Source: Sulfuricystis thermophila
GTDB taxonomy: Bacteria; Pseudomonadota; Gammaproteobacteria; Burkholderiales; Rhodocyclaceae
Direction of reading: 5' to 3'
Length of the DNA: 64,000 nt
Assembly (NCBI RefSeq): GCF_004323595.1
Contig: NZ_AP019373.1
Location: 124,001-188,000, forward strand
Shown: one piece after another, positions 1 through 8,415 of the stretch
How positions within the stretch are numbered: position 1 is the first letter of the stretch
How the letters are laid out: every line of letters starts with the position of its first letter
Position numbers and translations under genes: made by a program
The notes under the pieces: model-generated
Database searches by the model: none
The model's input: the letters and a program-made list of their open reading frames with translations, nothing else
Told to the model about the DNA's origin: nothing

Positions 1-1
1 T

Positions 2-373
2 GCGCAGCTGCGTCGCTGGGTGCGCGCGGCGCAGGAGAAGCCCGTCACCGTCACGGTGCGCTTCGTCGATGCGGATGAAGGCCGCGCACTCAACCGCGCC
101 TATCGCGGCAAGGATCATGCGACGAACGTGCTCTCCTTCGTCTATGAGGACGAGCCGGTGGTCGGCGATCTGGTCATCTGCCTGCCGGTGGTGCGGCGCG
201 AGGCGGTCGAGCAGGGCAAGGCCTTGCGCGCGCATCTGGCGCACATGGTGGTGCATGGTATGCTTCATCTGCAAGGATACGACCACGAGACGAACGAAGC
301 CGATGCTGCGCGGATGGAAGCGCGCGAGCGAACCATCCTGGCCCGTTTCCGCATCCCCGATCCTTACGCTTAA
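2..373 (+). CDS. ybeY: YbeY endoribonuclease (5' end outside window)
   Basis: This is the C-terminal part of the YbeY single-strand endoribonuclease, a zinc enzyme of 16S rRNA 3'-end maturation and ribosome quality control. The frame is open to the left edge, so the N-terminus lies outside the window; a GTG at position 20 is internal. The family signature [11 protein letters not shown] supplies the three zinc-binding histidines, and the preceding NVLSF block is also typical. It is followed by ybeX and lnt, the usual proteobacterial order. Its TAA stop lies inside the first bases of a dispersed repeat. Confidence 0.95.
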   Translation, partial: AQLRRWVRAAQEKPVTVTVRFVDADEGRALNRAYRGKDHATNVLSFVYEDEPVVGDLVICLPVVRREAVEQGKALRAHLAHMVVHGMLHLQGYDHETNEADAARMEARERTILARFRIPDPYA

Positions 374-555
374 CGCGCATGGCGGCAATCGGCACCCGCA
401 GAGGATGAAATACCCATGCGCAAAAATAGACGCCCGCCCTCCCCCAGCCCCTCCCTCGCGGGAGGGGAGACTATCAGCGCGGCTTGCGCCGCGAAGGTAG
501 GCTGCCGTCGTGGAAACGATCGTTTCGTTGCCTCACTTTTCACCTTGTAATGCAC
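371..555 (+). repeat. Dispersed repeat of about 185 bp, copy 1
   Basis: This spacer between ybeY and ybeX is related, in inverted orientation, to the stretch at about 20889-21070. A 38-bp core is identical (391-428 against the complement of 21014-21051). Similarity continues through a C-rich tract, a GGCTGCCGTC block and the tail. Both copies end just before a gene start in the same orientation (ybeX here, gatC there). A short frame at 405-500 could encode 31 residues starting MKYPCAKI. The two copies differ by amino-acid-changing substitutions right after that, so coding is not supported. Confidence 0.75.
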
Positions 556-562
556 TTAAACC

Positions 563-1408
563 ATGGACCCTTCCCGAAGTCGCCCGTCATTGCTGGAACG
601 TCTCTCGCTGCTACTGCTCGGCGAGCCCGAAGACCGCGAACAACTGCTGCAGCTGTTGCGCAAGGCGCACGACCGCAACCTGATGGATGCCGATGCGCTC
701 TCCATCATCGAAGGCGCCCTGGCGGTCTCCGAAATGCAGGTGCGCGACATCATGGTGCCGCGCGCGCAGATGGATGTCGTCTCGATCCACGATCCGCTCG
801 AGAAGATCGTCGATTTCGCGCTCGATACCGCCCACTCGCGCTTTCCGGCGATCGGCGAGAGCAAGGACGACGTGATCGGCATCCTGCTCGCCAAAGACCT
901 GCTGCGGCCGTTCGCCGGCCGCGAGTTCGACCTGCGCGACAGCCTGCGGCCGGCGGTGTTCATTCCCGAATCGAAGCGCTTGAATGTCCTGCTACGCGAA
1001 TTCCGCGCCTCGCGCAATCACATGGCGATCGTCGTCGATGAATACGGCGGTGTCGCCGGGCTCGTCACCATCGAGGACGTGCTCGAGCAGATCGTCGGCG
1101 ACATCGAGGACGAATACGACTTCGACGAATCGGTGGGCAACATCGTGCTCGACAACGCGGGCCGTTACCGCGTCAAGGCGATCACCGAGATCGCCGACTT
1201 CAACGCCGCCTTCGGCACACATTTCTCGGACGAGGAGTTCGATACGGTCGGCGGGCTGGTGATCAAGGCGCTCGGCCGCCTGCCGAAGCGCAATGAGGTC
1301 GTTGTCATCGATGGCCTGCGCTTCCAGGTGCTGCGTGCCGACAGCCGGCGCGTGCACACGCTGCTGGTCGATCCGCAAAAGCGGCTGCCCATCGATTCCG
1401 CTTCATGA
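563..1408 (+). CDS. ybeX: CorC/HlyC-family protein YbeX with two CBS domains
   Basis: This 281-residue protein has paired CBS domains at about residues 60-190 (motifs VRDIMVPRAQMD and HMAIVVDEYGGVAGLVT) and a C-terminal CorC_HlyC transporter-associated domain at about 200-275. That is the soluble YbeX architecture without a membrane DUF21 domain. The family has been linked to magnesium/cobalt efflux and, through ybeX, to ribosome metabolism; the exact role is unsettled. It lies between ybeY and lnt and overlaps lnt by four bases (ATGA), so translational coupling is likely. No strong Shine-Dalgarno precedes the ATG, which directly follows the dispersed repeat. Confidence 0.92.
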   Translation: MDPSRSRPSLLERLSLLLLGEPEDREQLLQLLRKAHDRNLMDADALSIIEGALAVSEMQVRDIMVPRAQMDVVSIHDPLEKIVDFALDTAHSRFPAIGESKDDVIGILLAKDLLRPFAGREFDLRDSLRPAVFIPESKRLNVLLREFRASRNHMAIVVDEYGGVAGLVTIEDVLEQIVGDIEDEYDFDESVGNIVLDNAGRYRVKAITEIADFNAAFGTHFSDEEFDTVGGLVIKALGRLPKRNEVVVIDGLRFQVLRADSRRVHTLLVDPQKRLPIDSAS

Positions 1409-2865
1409 GGCAGGCATTGTTCGCCGCGGGCCTGGGCGCGGCGACGGTCCTCGGCTTCGCACCCTTCGAGCTCTTCGCGCTGCCGGTCTTCACCCTCGCG
1501 CTGTTGTTCCGCCTCTGGCAGCGCGCGCCCTCCGCTCGCGCTGCCGCCGGTTTGGGATTTGCCTGGGGCCTGGGCTTCTTCCTCACCGGTGTCTCGTGGG
1601 TTTATGTCAGCCTGCATGACGTCGGCGGCATGGCCGCGCCGCTCGCCGTCGTCGCAACACTGCTGTTTTGCGCCTATCTCGCGCTGTTTCCCGCGCTCGC
1701 CGCCTATCTCGCCTGCCGTCTCGCCAGCGCCGACTTTGTCCGGCAGTCACTGCTGTTGGCCGGGCTGTGGACGCTGACCGAGTGGCTGCGCGGCTGGCTG
1801 TTCACCGGCTTTCCGTGGCTGGCGATCGGCTATTCGGCCACCCCGCCGAATCCGCTCGCCGGCTTCGCGCCGGTGCTGGGCATCCACGGCATGAATTTCC
1901 TCGTCGCGCTCGTCGCCGCGCTATTCGCCCATGGCACGGCGAGCAGGTCGCGCACGGCGGGTGTGCTCGCCACGGTCGGGTTGATCGTGGGCAGCGGCCT
2001 GCTCTTGCGCGGCATGGACTGGACGCAGCCCACCGGCGCGCCGCTGAAAGTCGCGCTTCTCCAAGGCAACATTCCGCAGAGTCTCAAGTGGCGGCCGGAA
2101 AATCTGCAGCGGTCGATCGACAGCTATCTCGATTTGGCGCGACAGCATCCCGCGGCCCTCACCGTGTTGCCGGAAACTTCGATTCCGCTGTTCTTCGACG
2201 CACTGCCGCGTGAAATTCGGCAAGGACTCGCTCAGCACGGCGACGTGCTCTTGGGGATCGCGATCCGCCACCGCGAGGGCGGCTATGTGAATGGCGCGGT
2301 GGCGCTCGGCCAAGCGGGGGCGCAAAGCTATGCCAAGCGGCATCTGGTGCCGTTCGGCGAATACATCCCGCCGGGATTTGCCTGGTTCTTCGATCTGGTG
2401 AGCATCCCGATGGCGGATTTCTCGGCCGGCCCGCCGCGCCAGGAACCGCTTGACCTTGCCGGGCAGAAGATCGCGCCGAACATCTGTTACGAAGACCTGT
2501 TCGGCAACGAGATACGCGCCGCGCTGCCCGCGGCGACATTACTGGTGAATCTCTCGAACACCGCCTGGTTCGGCAACTCGCTTGCCCAGCCGCAGCATTT
2601 GCAGATTTCCCGCCTGCGCGCCCTCGAGACCGGACGCATGATGCTGCGCGCGACGAACACCGGGATGACGGCGGCGATCGCGCCCGATGGCCGCGTGCTC
2701 GCCGCCCTGCCGCCCTTCACGCGCGGGGCGCTGATCGTCGAGGCACAAGGTTTTGCGGGCATCACGCCTTATCTGCGCTGGGGCGATGGCCTGGCTTTGC
2801 TGCTCGCGATTGGCGCCATTTTGCCAGGGTGCTTCGCGGCTTACCGGAAGCGGCGCAGCCGCTAA
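1405..2865 (+). CDS. lnt: Apolipoprotein N-acyltransferase
   Basis: Lnt transfers an acyl chain from a phospholipid to the N-terminal cysteine of lipoproteins in the inner membrane. The 486 residues have hydrophobic helices over about 1-200 and a nitrilase-like domain. The expected catalytic Glu-Lys-Cys set is visible as E257 (LPETSIP), K311 (AKRHLVPFGEY) and C361 (NICYEDLFG). A last membrane helix lies near 455-480. The start overlaps the ybeX stop. This window also encodes probable lipoprotein substrates (RlpA and the 18484-19020 product). Confidence 0.96.
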   Translation: MRQALFAAGLGAATVLGFAPFELFALPVFTLALLFRLWQRAPSARAAAGLGFAWGLGFFLTGVSWVYVSLHDVGGMAAPLAVVATLLFCAYLALFPALAAYLACRLASADFVRQSLLLAGLWTLTEWLRGWLFTGFPWLAIGYSATPPNPLAGFAPVLGIHGMNFLVALVAALFAHGTASRSRTAGVLATVGLIVGSGLLLRGMDWTQPTGAPLKVALLQGNIPQSLKWRPENLQRSIDSYLDLARQHPAALTVLPETSIPLFFDALPREIRQGLAQHGDVLLGIAIRHREGGYVNGAVALGQAGAQSYAKRHLVPFGEYIPPGFAWFFDLVSIPMADFSAGPPRQEPLDLAGQKIAPNICYEDLFGNEIRAALPAATLLVNLSNTAWFGNSLAQPQHLQISRLRALETGRMMLRATNTGMTAAIAPDGRVLAALPPFTRGALIVEAQGFAGITPYLRWGDGLALLLAIGAILPGCFAAYRKRRSR

Positions 2866-2889
2866 AATCCGGCTTTCGGCGAGAAAATC

Positions 2890-3813
2890 ATGAAACCCAC
2901 CTTCCAAGAAATCATCCTGCGCCTGCAAAGCTTCTGGGATCGGCAGGGCTGCGCGCTCTTGCAACCCTACGACATGGAAGTCGGCGCCGGCACTTCGCAT
3001 ACCGCCACCTTCTTGCGCGCGCTCGGCCCCGAGCCGTGGAAGGCCGCCTATGTGCAGCCTTCGCGGCGACCGAAGGACGGCCGCTATGGCGAGAACCCGA
3101 ACCGTCTGCAGCACTACTACCAATATCAGGTGGTGCTAAAGCCCGCGCCCGAGGACATCCTCGATCTCTATCTCGGCTCACTCGAAGCCTTGGGCTTCGA
3201 TCTCAAGCAAAACGACGTGCGCTTCGTCGAAGACGACTGGGAAAATCCGACGCTCGGTGCCTGGGGCTTGGGCTGGGAAGTGTGGATGAACGGCATGGAG
3301 ATCACGCAATTCACCTACTTCCAGCAGGTCGGCGGTATCGATTGCAAGCCGATCACCGGCGAGATCACCTATGGTCTGGAGCGCCTGGCGATGTATCTGC
3401 AGGGGGTCGAGAACGTCTTCGACCTCGTCTATGCACCGGGCATCAGCTACGGCGATGTGTTCCACCAGAACGAGGTCGAGCAGTCGGCCTACAACTTCGA
3501 GCACAGCGATGTCGAATTCCTGCTCACCGCCTTCGGCGCACACGAAAAACAGGCGCAATACCTGATGGAGCAGCAGCTCGCGCTGCCGGCTTATGAGCAG
3601 GTCTTGAAGGCCGCCCACACCTTCAACCTGCTCGATGCGCGCGGTGCGATTTCGGTGACCGAGCGCGCCGCCTACATCGGCCGCATCCGCACGCTCGCCA
3701 GAAGCGTGGCGCAAAGCTATCTCGAATCGCGCGCCCGGCTCGGCTTCCCGATGGCGCCGCAGGAACATGCCGCCGAAGTGCTGGCGAAACTGAACGAGAA
3801 GAAGGCAGCCTGA
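2890..3813 (+). CDS. glyQ: Glycyl-tRNA synthetase alpha subunit
   Basis: GlyQ is the catalytic class II aminoacylation subunit of the bacterial alpha2beta2 glycyl-tRNA synthetase. Its 307 residues match the usual length. Characteristic stretches are [21 protein letters not shown] near the N-terminus and [19 protein letters not shown]. It starts 24 bp after lnt and is separated by two bases from glyS, so the subunits are presumably co-translated in equal amounts. Confidence 0.98.
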   Translation: MKPTFQEIILRLQSFWDRQGCALLQPYDMEVGAGTSHTATFLRALGPEPWKAAYVQPSRRPKDGRYGENPNRLQHYYQYQVVLKPAPEDILDLYLGSLEALGFDLKQNDVRFVEDDWENPTLGAWGLGWEVWMNGMEITQFTYFQQVGGIDCKPITGEITYGLERLAMYLQGVENVFDLVYAPGISYGDVFHQNEVEQSAYNFEHSDVEFLLTAFGAHEKQAQYLMEQQLALPAYEQVLKAAHTFNLLDARGAISVTERAAYIGRIRTLARSVAQSYLESRARLGFPMAPQEHAAEVLAKLNEKKAA

Positions 3814-3815
3814 CC

Positions 3816-5918
3816 ATGACGACGAAAAATTTGCTCGTGGAACTGTTCGTCGAGGAGCTGCCGCCGAAGGCGCTCAAGAAACTGGGTGAGGCCTTCGCCG
3901 CGACACTCGCTGAAAAGCTCAAGGCCGCCGGCCTCGTCGATGAGACGGCCGTCACCGCCTACGCCTCGCCCCGGCGTCTCGCCGTGCATCTGGCCAACGT
4001 GCTGGCCAAGGCAGCCGATAGGCCCATGCAGCAGAAGCTGATGCCGGTCGCCGTCGGACTCGATGCCCACGGCAATCCTACGCCGGCGCTGCTCAAGAAA
4101 CTCGCCGCGCTCGGGAAAGATGCCTCGGTCGTGCCGAGCCTCAAACGGCAGATGGACGGCAAGGCCGAGGCGCTGTTCCTCGACAGCGTCGTGCCCGGCA
4201 TGACCCTGCAAGAGGGCTTGCAGGCCGCGCTGGAAGCCACGCTCGCCAGCTTGCCGATCCCGAAGGTGATGAGCTATCAACTGCAGGACGGTTGGACCAC
4301 CGTGCATTTCGTGCGCCCTGCGCACCGCCTCGTCGCGCTTCATGGCGCCGAGGTGGTGCCGGTCTCGATCCTGGGGCTGACGGCCGGCCGCGAGACCCAG
4401 GGCCACCGCTTCGAAGCCAGCGCCCATCCGCTGGTGATCCGCGAGGCCGACAGCTACGCAGAGCAGATGGAAGCAGAGGGCGCGGTGATTCCGGGCTTTG
4501 CCGCGCGCCGCGCCGAGATCGAACGGCAGCTCAAAGAGGCTGCGCTCAGGGAAGGCCTGCAGCCGATCGCGGACGAGGCACTGCTCGACGAGGTCACCGC
4601 CTTGGTCGAACGGCCGAACGTGCTTCTCTGCCAGTTCGAAAAAGAGTTTCTCGACGTGCCGCAGGAATGCCTGATCCTGACGATGAAGGCGAACCAGAAG
4701 TATTTTCCGCTGCTCGATGCCACCGGCAAACTCACCAACAAGTTCCTCGTCGTCAGCAACATCCGGCCCACTGACCCCTCGGCGGTGATCGGCGGCAACG
4801 AGCGCGTGGTGCGTCCGCGGCTGGCGGACGCGAAGTTCTTCTTCGACCAGGACCGCAGGAAATCGCTGCTGGACCGCATTCCGGGCCTGGCGAAAGTGGT
4901 CTATCACAACAAGCTCGGCAGCCAGGGCGAGCGCGTCGAGCGTGTCGCACGGCTGGCGCGCATGATCGGCGAGCGGCTCGGCAGCGCAGAGCTCGCCCAT
5001 GCCGCGGACCGCGCCGCGCTGCTGGCCAAGGCCGACCTGCTGACCGACATGGTCGGCGAGTTCCCCGAGCTGCAGGGCATCATGGGCCGCTATTACGCAC
5101 TGCATGACAATGAACCCGTCGAGATCGCCGACGCGATCGAGGATCACTACAAGCCGCGCTTCGCTGGGGATGATCTGCCGCGCGGCGACGTCGGCCTCTG
5201 TGTTGCGCTCGCCGACAAGCTGGAGACGCTGGCCGGACTGTTCGGTATCGGCCAGTCGCCTTCCGGCGACAAGGATCCCTTCGCGCTCCGCCGTCACGCG
5301 CTGGGCGTGCTGCGCATGCTGATCGAGAAAGAGCTCGCGCTGCCGCTCGATGACCTGATCGAAGCGGCCTTCGCCGTGTTTCCTGCCGGAATGCTGCGCG
5401 ATGCGCGGCACGAGCTCGAGAGCTTCGTGTTCGAGCGCCTGGCAGGGATGCTGCGCGAGCAGGGCTACACGGCCCAGGAAGTGGATGCAGTGTTGTCGTT
5501 GCGCCCGGTGCGCATCGATCAGGTGCCGAAGCGGCTCGCCGCGGTGCGCGCCTTCGCCCGGCTGCCGGAAGCGGAAAGCCTCGCCGCCGCCAACAAGCGG
5601 GTCGGCAACATCCTCAAGAAGGCGGAAGGCGTGGTGGCACCGACGGTCGATCCGACGCTCTTCAGCGAGGAGGCCGAGCGTGCTCTCCATGCGCAGCTGA
5701 CTGCGATCAAGCCGGAAGCCGACGCGCTCTTCGAGCTGGGCGACTACACCGCATCGCTGGCAAGGCTCGCCGCGCTCAAAGTCTCGGTGGACGCGTTCTT
5801 CGACGACGTGATGGTGAATGTCGAGGATGCGGCGCTGCGCGCCAACCGGCTGGGCTTGCTGGCGATCCTGCATCAGGCGATGAACCGCATCGCCGATCTC
5901 TCGCGCCTCTCCGCTTGA
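3816..5918 (+). CDS. glyS: Glycyl-tRNA synthetase beta subunit
   Basis: GlyS is the tRNA-binding partner of GlyQ. The 700 residues start with LLVELFVEELPPKALKKL, the family hallmark, and end with the DALR anticodon-binding domain (about 590-695, with FFDDVMVNVED). The central region contains ILTMKANQKYFP and GNERVVRPRLADAKFFF. It belongs to the glyQ-glyS-gmhB-plsC row common in betaproteobacteria. Very long open frames on the opposite strand here are codon-bias shadows. Confidence 0.98.
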   Translation: MTTKNLLVELFVEELPPKALKKLGEAFAATLAEKLKAAGLVDETAVTAYASPRRLAVHLANVLAKAADRPMQQKLMPVAVGLDAHGNPTPALLKKLAALGKDASVVPSLKRQMDGKAEALFLDSVVPGMTLQEGLQAALEATLASLPIPKVMSYQLQDGWTTVHFVRPAHRLVALHGAEVVPVSILGLTAGRETQGHRFEASAHPLVIREADSYAEQMEAEGAVIPGFAARRAEIERQLKEAALREGLQPIADEALLDEVTALVERPNVLLCQFEKEFLDVPQECLILTMKANQKYFPLLDATGKLTNKFLVVSNIRPTDPSAVIGGNERVVRPRLADAKFFFDQDRRKSLLDRIPGLAKVVYHNKLGSQGERVERVARLARMIGERLGSAELAHAADRAALLAKADLLTDMVGEFPELQGIMGRYYALHDNEPVEIADAIEDHYKPRFAGDDLPRGDVGLCVALADKLETLAGLFGIGQSPSGDKDPFALRRHALGVLRMLIEKELALPLDDLIEAAFAVFPAGMLRDARHELESFVFERLAGMLREQGYTAQEVDAVLSLRPVRIDQVPKRLAAVRAFARLPEAESLAAANKRVGNILKKAEGVVAPTVDPTLFSEEAERALHAQLTAIKPEADALFELGDYTASLARLAALKVSVDAFFDDVMVNVEDAALRANRLGLLAILHQAMNRIADLSRLSA

Positions 5919-5927
5919 TCGCCGCCC

Positions 5928-6470
5928 ATGCCCGCGACGAAGCTGATCATCCTCGACCGTGACGGTGTCATCAACCAGGACTCCGAGCTCTACATCAAGT
6001 CGCCCGAGGAGTGGATCCCCATCCCCGGCAGTCTCGAAGCGATCGCGCGGCTCAACCAGTGGGGGTTTCGCGTCGTCGTAAGCACCAATCAGTCCGGCAT
6101 CGGCCGCGGTCTCTTCGACATGGATACGCTGAACGCGATCCATGACAAGATGATCAAGGCAGTCGCCCACGCCGGCGGCGCGATCGATGCGATCTTCTTC
6201 TGCCCCCACACCAACGCCGACAATTGCGCATGCCGCAAGCCCAAGCCCGGCATGCTGAAGGAGATCGCCGCGCGCTACAACGTCAGTCTCGCCGGCGTGC
6301 CGGTGGTCGGCGATTCCTTGCGTGATCTCGAATCGGCGGTGGCGGTGGGCGCGCAGCCGATCCTGGTGCTGACCGGCAAGGGCAGGAAAACCGAGAAAGA
6401 TGCTGCACTGCCAAGCCACACGTTGGTCTTCCCCGACCTGGCGACCGCCGTGCAGAAACTCACGGCGTAG
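5928..6470 (+). CDS. gmhB: D-glycero-D-manno-heptose 1,7-bisphosphate 7-phosphatase
   Basis: GmhB removes the 7-phosphate of heptose bisphosphate in the ADP-heptose pathway for lipopolysaccharide inner core. The 180-residue HAD enzyme starts with the nucleophile motif ILDRDGVINQD, then the SxNQSG loop (VSTNQSGIGRG). The zinc-binding loop FFCPHTNADNCACRKPKPGM with Cys-His-Cys-Cys is typical of GmhB. A VVGDS block supplies the acidic motif. It begins nine bases after glyS. Confidence 0.95.
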   Translation: MPATKLIILDRDGVINQDSELYIKSPEEWIPIPGSLEAIARLNQWGFRVVVSTNQSGIGRGLFDMDTLNAIHDKMIKAVAHAGGAIDAIFFCPHTNADNCACRKPKPGMLKEIAARYNVSLAGVPVVGDSLRDLESAVAVGAQPILVLTGKGRKTEKDAALPSHTLVFPDLATAVQKLTA

Positions 6471-6483
6471 AGAGGCCCGCTGA

Positions 6484-7239
6484 ATGAATCTGCTGCGCTC
6501 TTCGCTCTTCATGCTGGTGATGGTGCCGTCGCTGGTGCTGGTCGTCGCCTTGCTGTTGTTGCTGTTCTGGTTGCCACTGCGCAGCCGGCGGCTGCTCGTG
6601 ATGCCCTGGGTGCGTTTCGTGATGTGGCTGACCGAACATCTGCTCGGCATCCGCATGCGCATCATCGGTGCTGAGAATGTGCCAGCCGGGCCCTGTGTGA
6701 TTTTGGCCAAGCACCAGTCGGCCTGGGAGACCTTCGCGCTGCAGTTGATCTTTCCGCTCACCTCATTCGTCTACAAGCGCGAGCTCAACTGGCTGCCGTT
6801 CTTCGGCTGGGGCATGAAGCTGATGCCCTTCGTAGCCATCGACCGCACCTCCGGCAAGGCGGCGTTGAAGCAGGTCATCGAGCGGGGCAAGCAACGGCTG
6901 GCCGAAGGGTATTCGGTGGTGGTCTTTCCGGAAGGCACGCGCGTCGCGCCAGGGCAGAGGCGCGATTTCAAGATCGGCGGCGCGATGCTCGCCGTCGCCG
7001 CGAAGGTTCCGGCCGTGCCGGTGGCGCACAATTCCGGCGAATGCTGGCCGCGCAAGGCGTTCATCAAGCGTCCCGGCATCGTCACGGTGAGCATCGGCAC
7101 GCCGATCGACACTGCCGGCCGCAACGCCGGCGAGGTGAATGCGCTCGCCGAAGCCTGGATCGAGGCCGAAATGCGTCGCATCAGTCCACATCTCTATCGC
7201 GATGCCGAAGCGAGACCCGCAACTGAGACTGCGGCTTGA
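6484..7239 (+). CDS. plsC: 1-acyl-sn-glycerol-3-phosphate acyltransferase
   Basis: This membrane acyltransferase makes phosphatidic acid from lysophosphatidic acid. The 251 residues have an N-terminal membrane anchor (about 7-32). The catalytic His is in AKHQSAWET, a variant of HX4D in which the acidic residue is Glu, common in betaproteobacterial homologues. The second motif is VVFPEGTRVAPGQ and a later one VPVAHNSG. It follows gmhB by 13 bp. A second, broken PlsC-like gene at 36491-37308 belongs to another pathway. Confidence 0.92.
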   Translation: MNLLRSSLFMLVMVPSLVLVVALLLLLFWLPLRSRRLLVMPWVRFVMWLTEHLLGIRMRIIGAENVPAGPCVILAKHQSAWETFALQLIFPLTSFVYKRELNWLPFFGWGMKLMPFVAIDRTSGKAALKQVIERGKQRLAEGYSVVVFPEGTRVAPGQRRDFKIGGAMLAVAAKVPAVPVAHNSGECWPRKAFIKRPGIVTVSIGTPIDTAGRNAGEVNALAEAWIEAEMRRISPHLYRDAEARPATETAA

Positions 7240-7669
7240 TGCCGTCGCCCACGATGCCGACACCGCCTGGCGGGACGGCGCGCGTGTCGCCTATCTCGGC
7301 GGCTGGCTCACGCTCGAGCTCGATACCGACCGGCCGGGGCCCGAACGGGTGGGTGATGCATTGCACTTGCCTTTGCCGCCCGCTGCGACACCGCGGCAGA
7401 TCCGCGACATGACGGAGGCCTGGCTGCGTGACGAGGCGCTGCGCGTGTTGCGCGACTCGGCGCTGGCAACACGGCACCCGGATGCCGCAACGCTGCGGAT
7501 CGTGCTGAGTTTCAGCCGTCATGGGGATTGGGCGCAGCGCGATGGCGGTGTGCTGCGCTGCTACTGGCGGCTGATCGAGCAACCGCTGCCCGTCATCGAG
7601 CAGGCGCTTTGCCGGGCGATGGCCGAGGGGGCGCCCGCCGCCGTCGAAGACCTGTTTGCCCTGGTCTGA
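7202..7669 (+). CDS. Uncharacterised protein upstream of YgjP-type metallopeptidase
   Basis: I do not recognise the family. The frame codes for 155 residues from ATG 7202, overlapping the plsC 3' end by 38 bp, and its TGA stop overlaps the ATG of the next gene. The protein is soluble, rich in Arg, Leu and Asp, with no signal peptide and no metal motif. The start GARVAYLGGWLTLELDT followed by a Leu/Pro segment loosely resembles the N-terminal beta-rich part of YgjP-like proteins, but the HExxH core is absent. Overlaps on both sides suggest it is translated within this operon. Confidence 0.6.
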   Translation: MPKRDPQLRLRLDAVAHDADTAWRDGARVAYLGGWLTLELDTDRPGPERVGDALHLPLPPAATPRQIRDMTEAWLRDEALRVLRDSALATRHPDAATLRIVLSFSRHGDWAQRDGGVLRCYWRLIEQPLPVIEQALCRAMAEGAPAAVEDLFALV

Positions 7670-8415
7670 TGCCCGATCAGCTCGAACTGTTTCGCCAGCT
7701 GCCACCGCAGGATACCCGGCCGGGAAAGCAGCATTACCTTCTCATCGCTGGCCACATCGTCGCTTATACGCTGCGGCGCGACCGGCGCCGACTCGCCATG
7801 CGCATCGACGAGCGCGGGCTCAGTGTCGGCGCGCCGCGCAGCGTGACGCTCGCGGAAATCGAGGCGTTCATTCGTGGGCATGGCGCCTGGGTGCTGGAAA
7901 AACTCGCCGCCTTCGCGGCCCAGGGCGCCCGCCGGCATCTGCCGATCTTTGACGGCGCGCGCCTGCCGCTGCTCGGCGGCGAAGTGTGCGTGCGCGTGAC
8001 CCACGGCGCCAATCGCGGCGTCTGGAGCGAGGGCGAGCTCTGGCTTGCCGCGCGGCCCGATGCCGATCTGTCGGCACTGACGCGACGGGCGTTGCAACGG
8101 CGTGCGCTCGAACACTTCCGGCCCCGGCTGGTCGAGATGGCCGCACGCATCGGCCAGATGGCGCCACCCTTGGCCTTGAGCTCGGCGCGCACGCGCTGGG
8201 GCAGCTGCAGCCTGCGAAGCGGCATCCGGCTCAACTGGCGCCTGATCCATCTCGCCCCGGCGACGATCGACTACGTCATCGCCCATGAAGTCGCGCATCT
8301 CGTCGAGATGAACCACAGCCCGCGCTTCTGGCAGGTCGTGGAACGGCTTTACCCCGACTGGCGTGCCGCGCGCGCACGGCTCAGGCAAGAGGGTGCCGCG
8401 TTACCGCTGATCTGA
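7669..8415 (+). CDS. YgjP-like (DUF45/M48-related) metal-dependent hydrolase
   Basis: A 248-residue YgjP/DUF45 protein. The C-terminal half carries the zinc site YVIAHEVAHLVEMNHSPRFW, an HExxH motif followed by a third His in NHSPRFW. Just before it lies TRWGSCSLRSGIRLNWRL, also a family hallmark. The N-terminal part (about 25-130) is the WxxK-type beta-rich domain. No substrate is established for the family. ATG 7669 overlaps the previous stop. Its end overlaps the convergent cyclase gene by 15 bp. Confidence 0.88.
   Translation: MPDQLELFRQLPPQDTRPGKQHYLLIAGHIVAYTLRRDRRRLAMRIDERGLSVGAPRSVTLAEIEAFIRGHGAWVLEKLAAFAAQGARRHLPIFDGARLPLLGGEVCVRVTHGANRGVWSEGELWLAARPDADLSALTRRALQRRALEHFRPRLVEMAARIGQMAPPLALSSARTRWGSCSLRSGIRLNWRLIHLAPATIDYVIAHEVAHLVEMNHSPRFWQVVERLYPDWRAARARLRQEGAALPLI

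Noticed and set aside
3717-6761. A 1014-residue open frame antisense to glyS, gmhB and plsC
   Set aside because: It is a mirror of high-GC codon use on the other strand. The sense frames have clear family motifs and the antisense translation has none.
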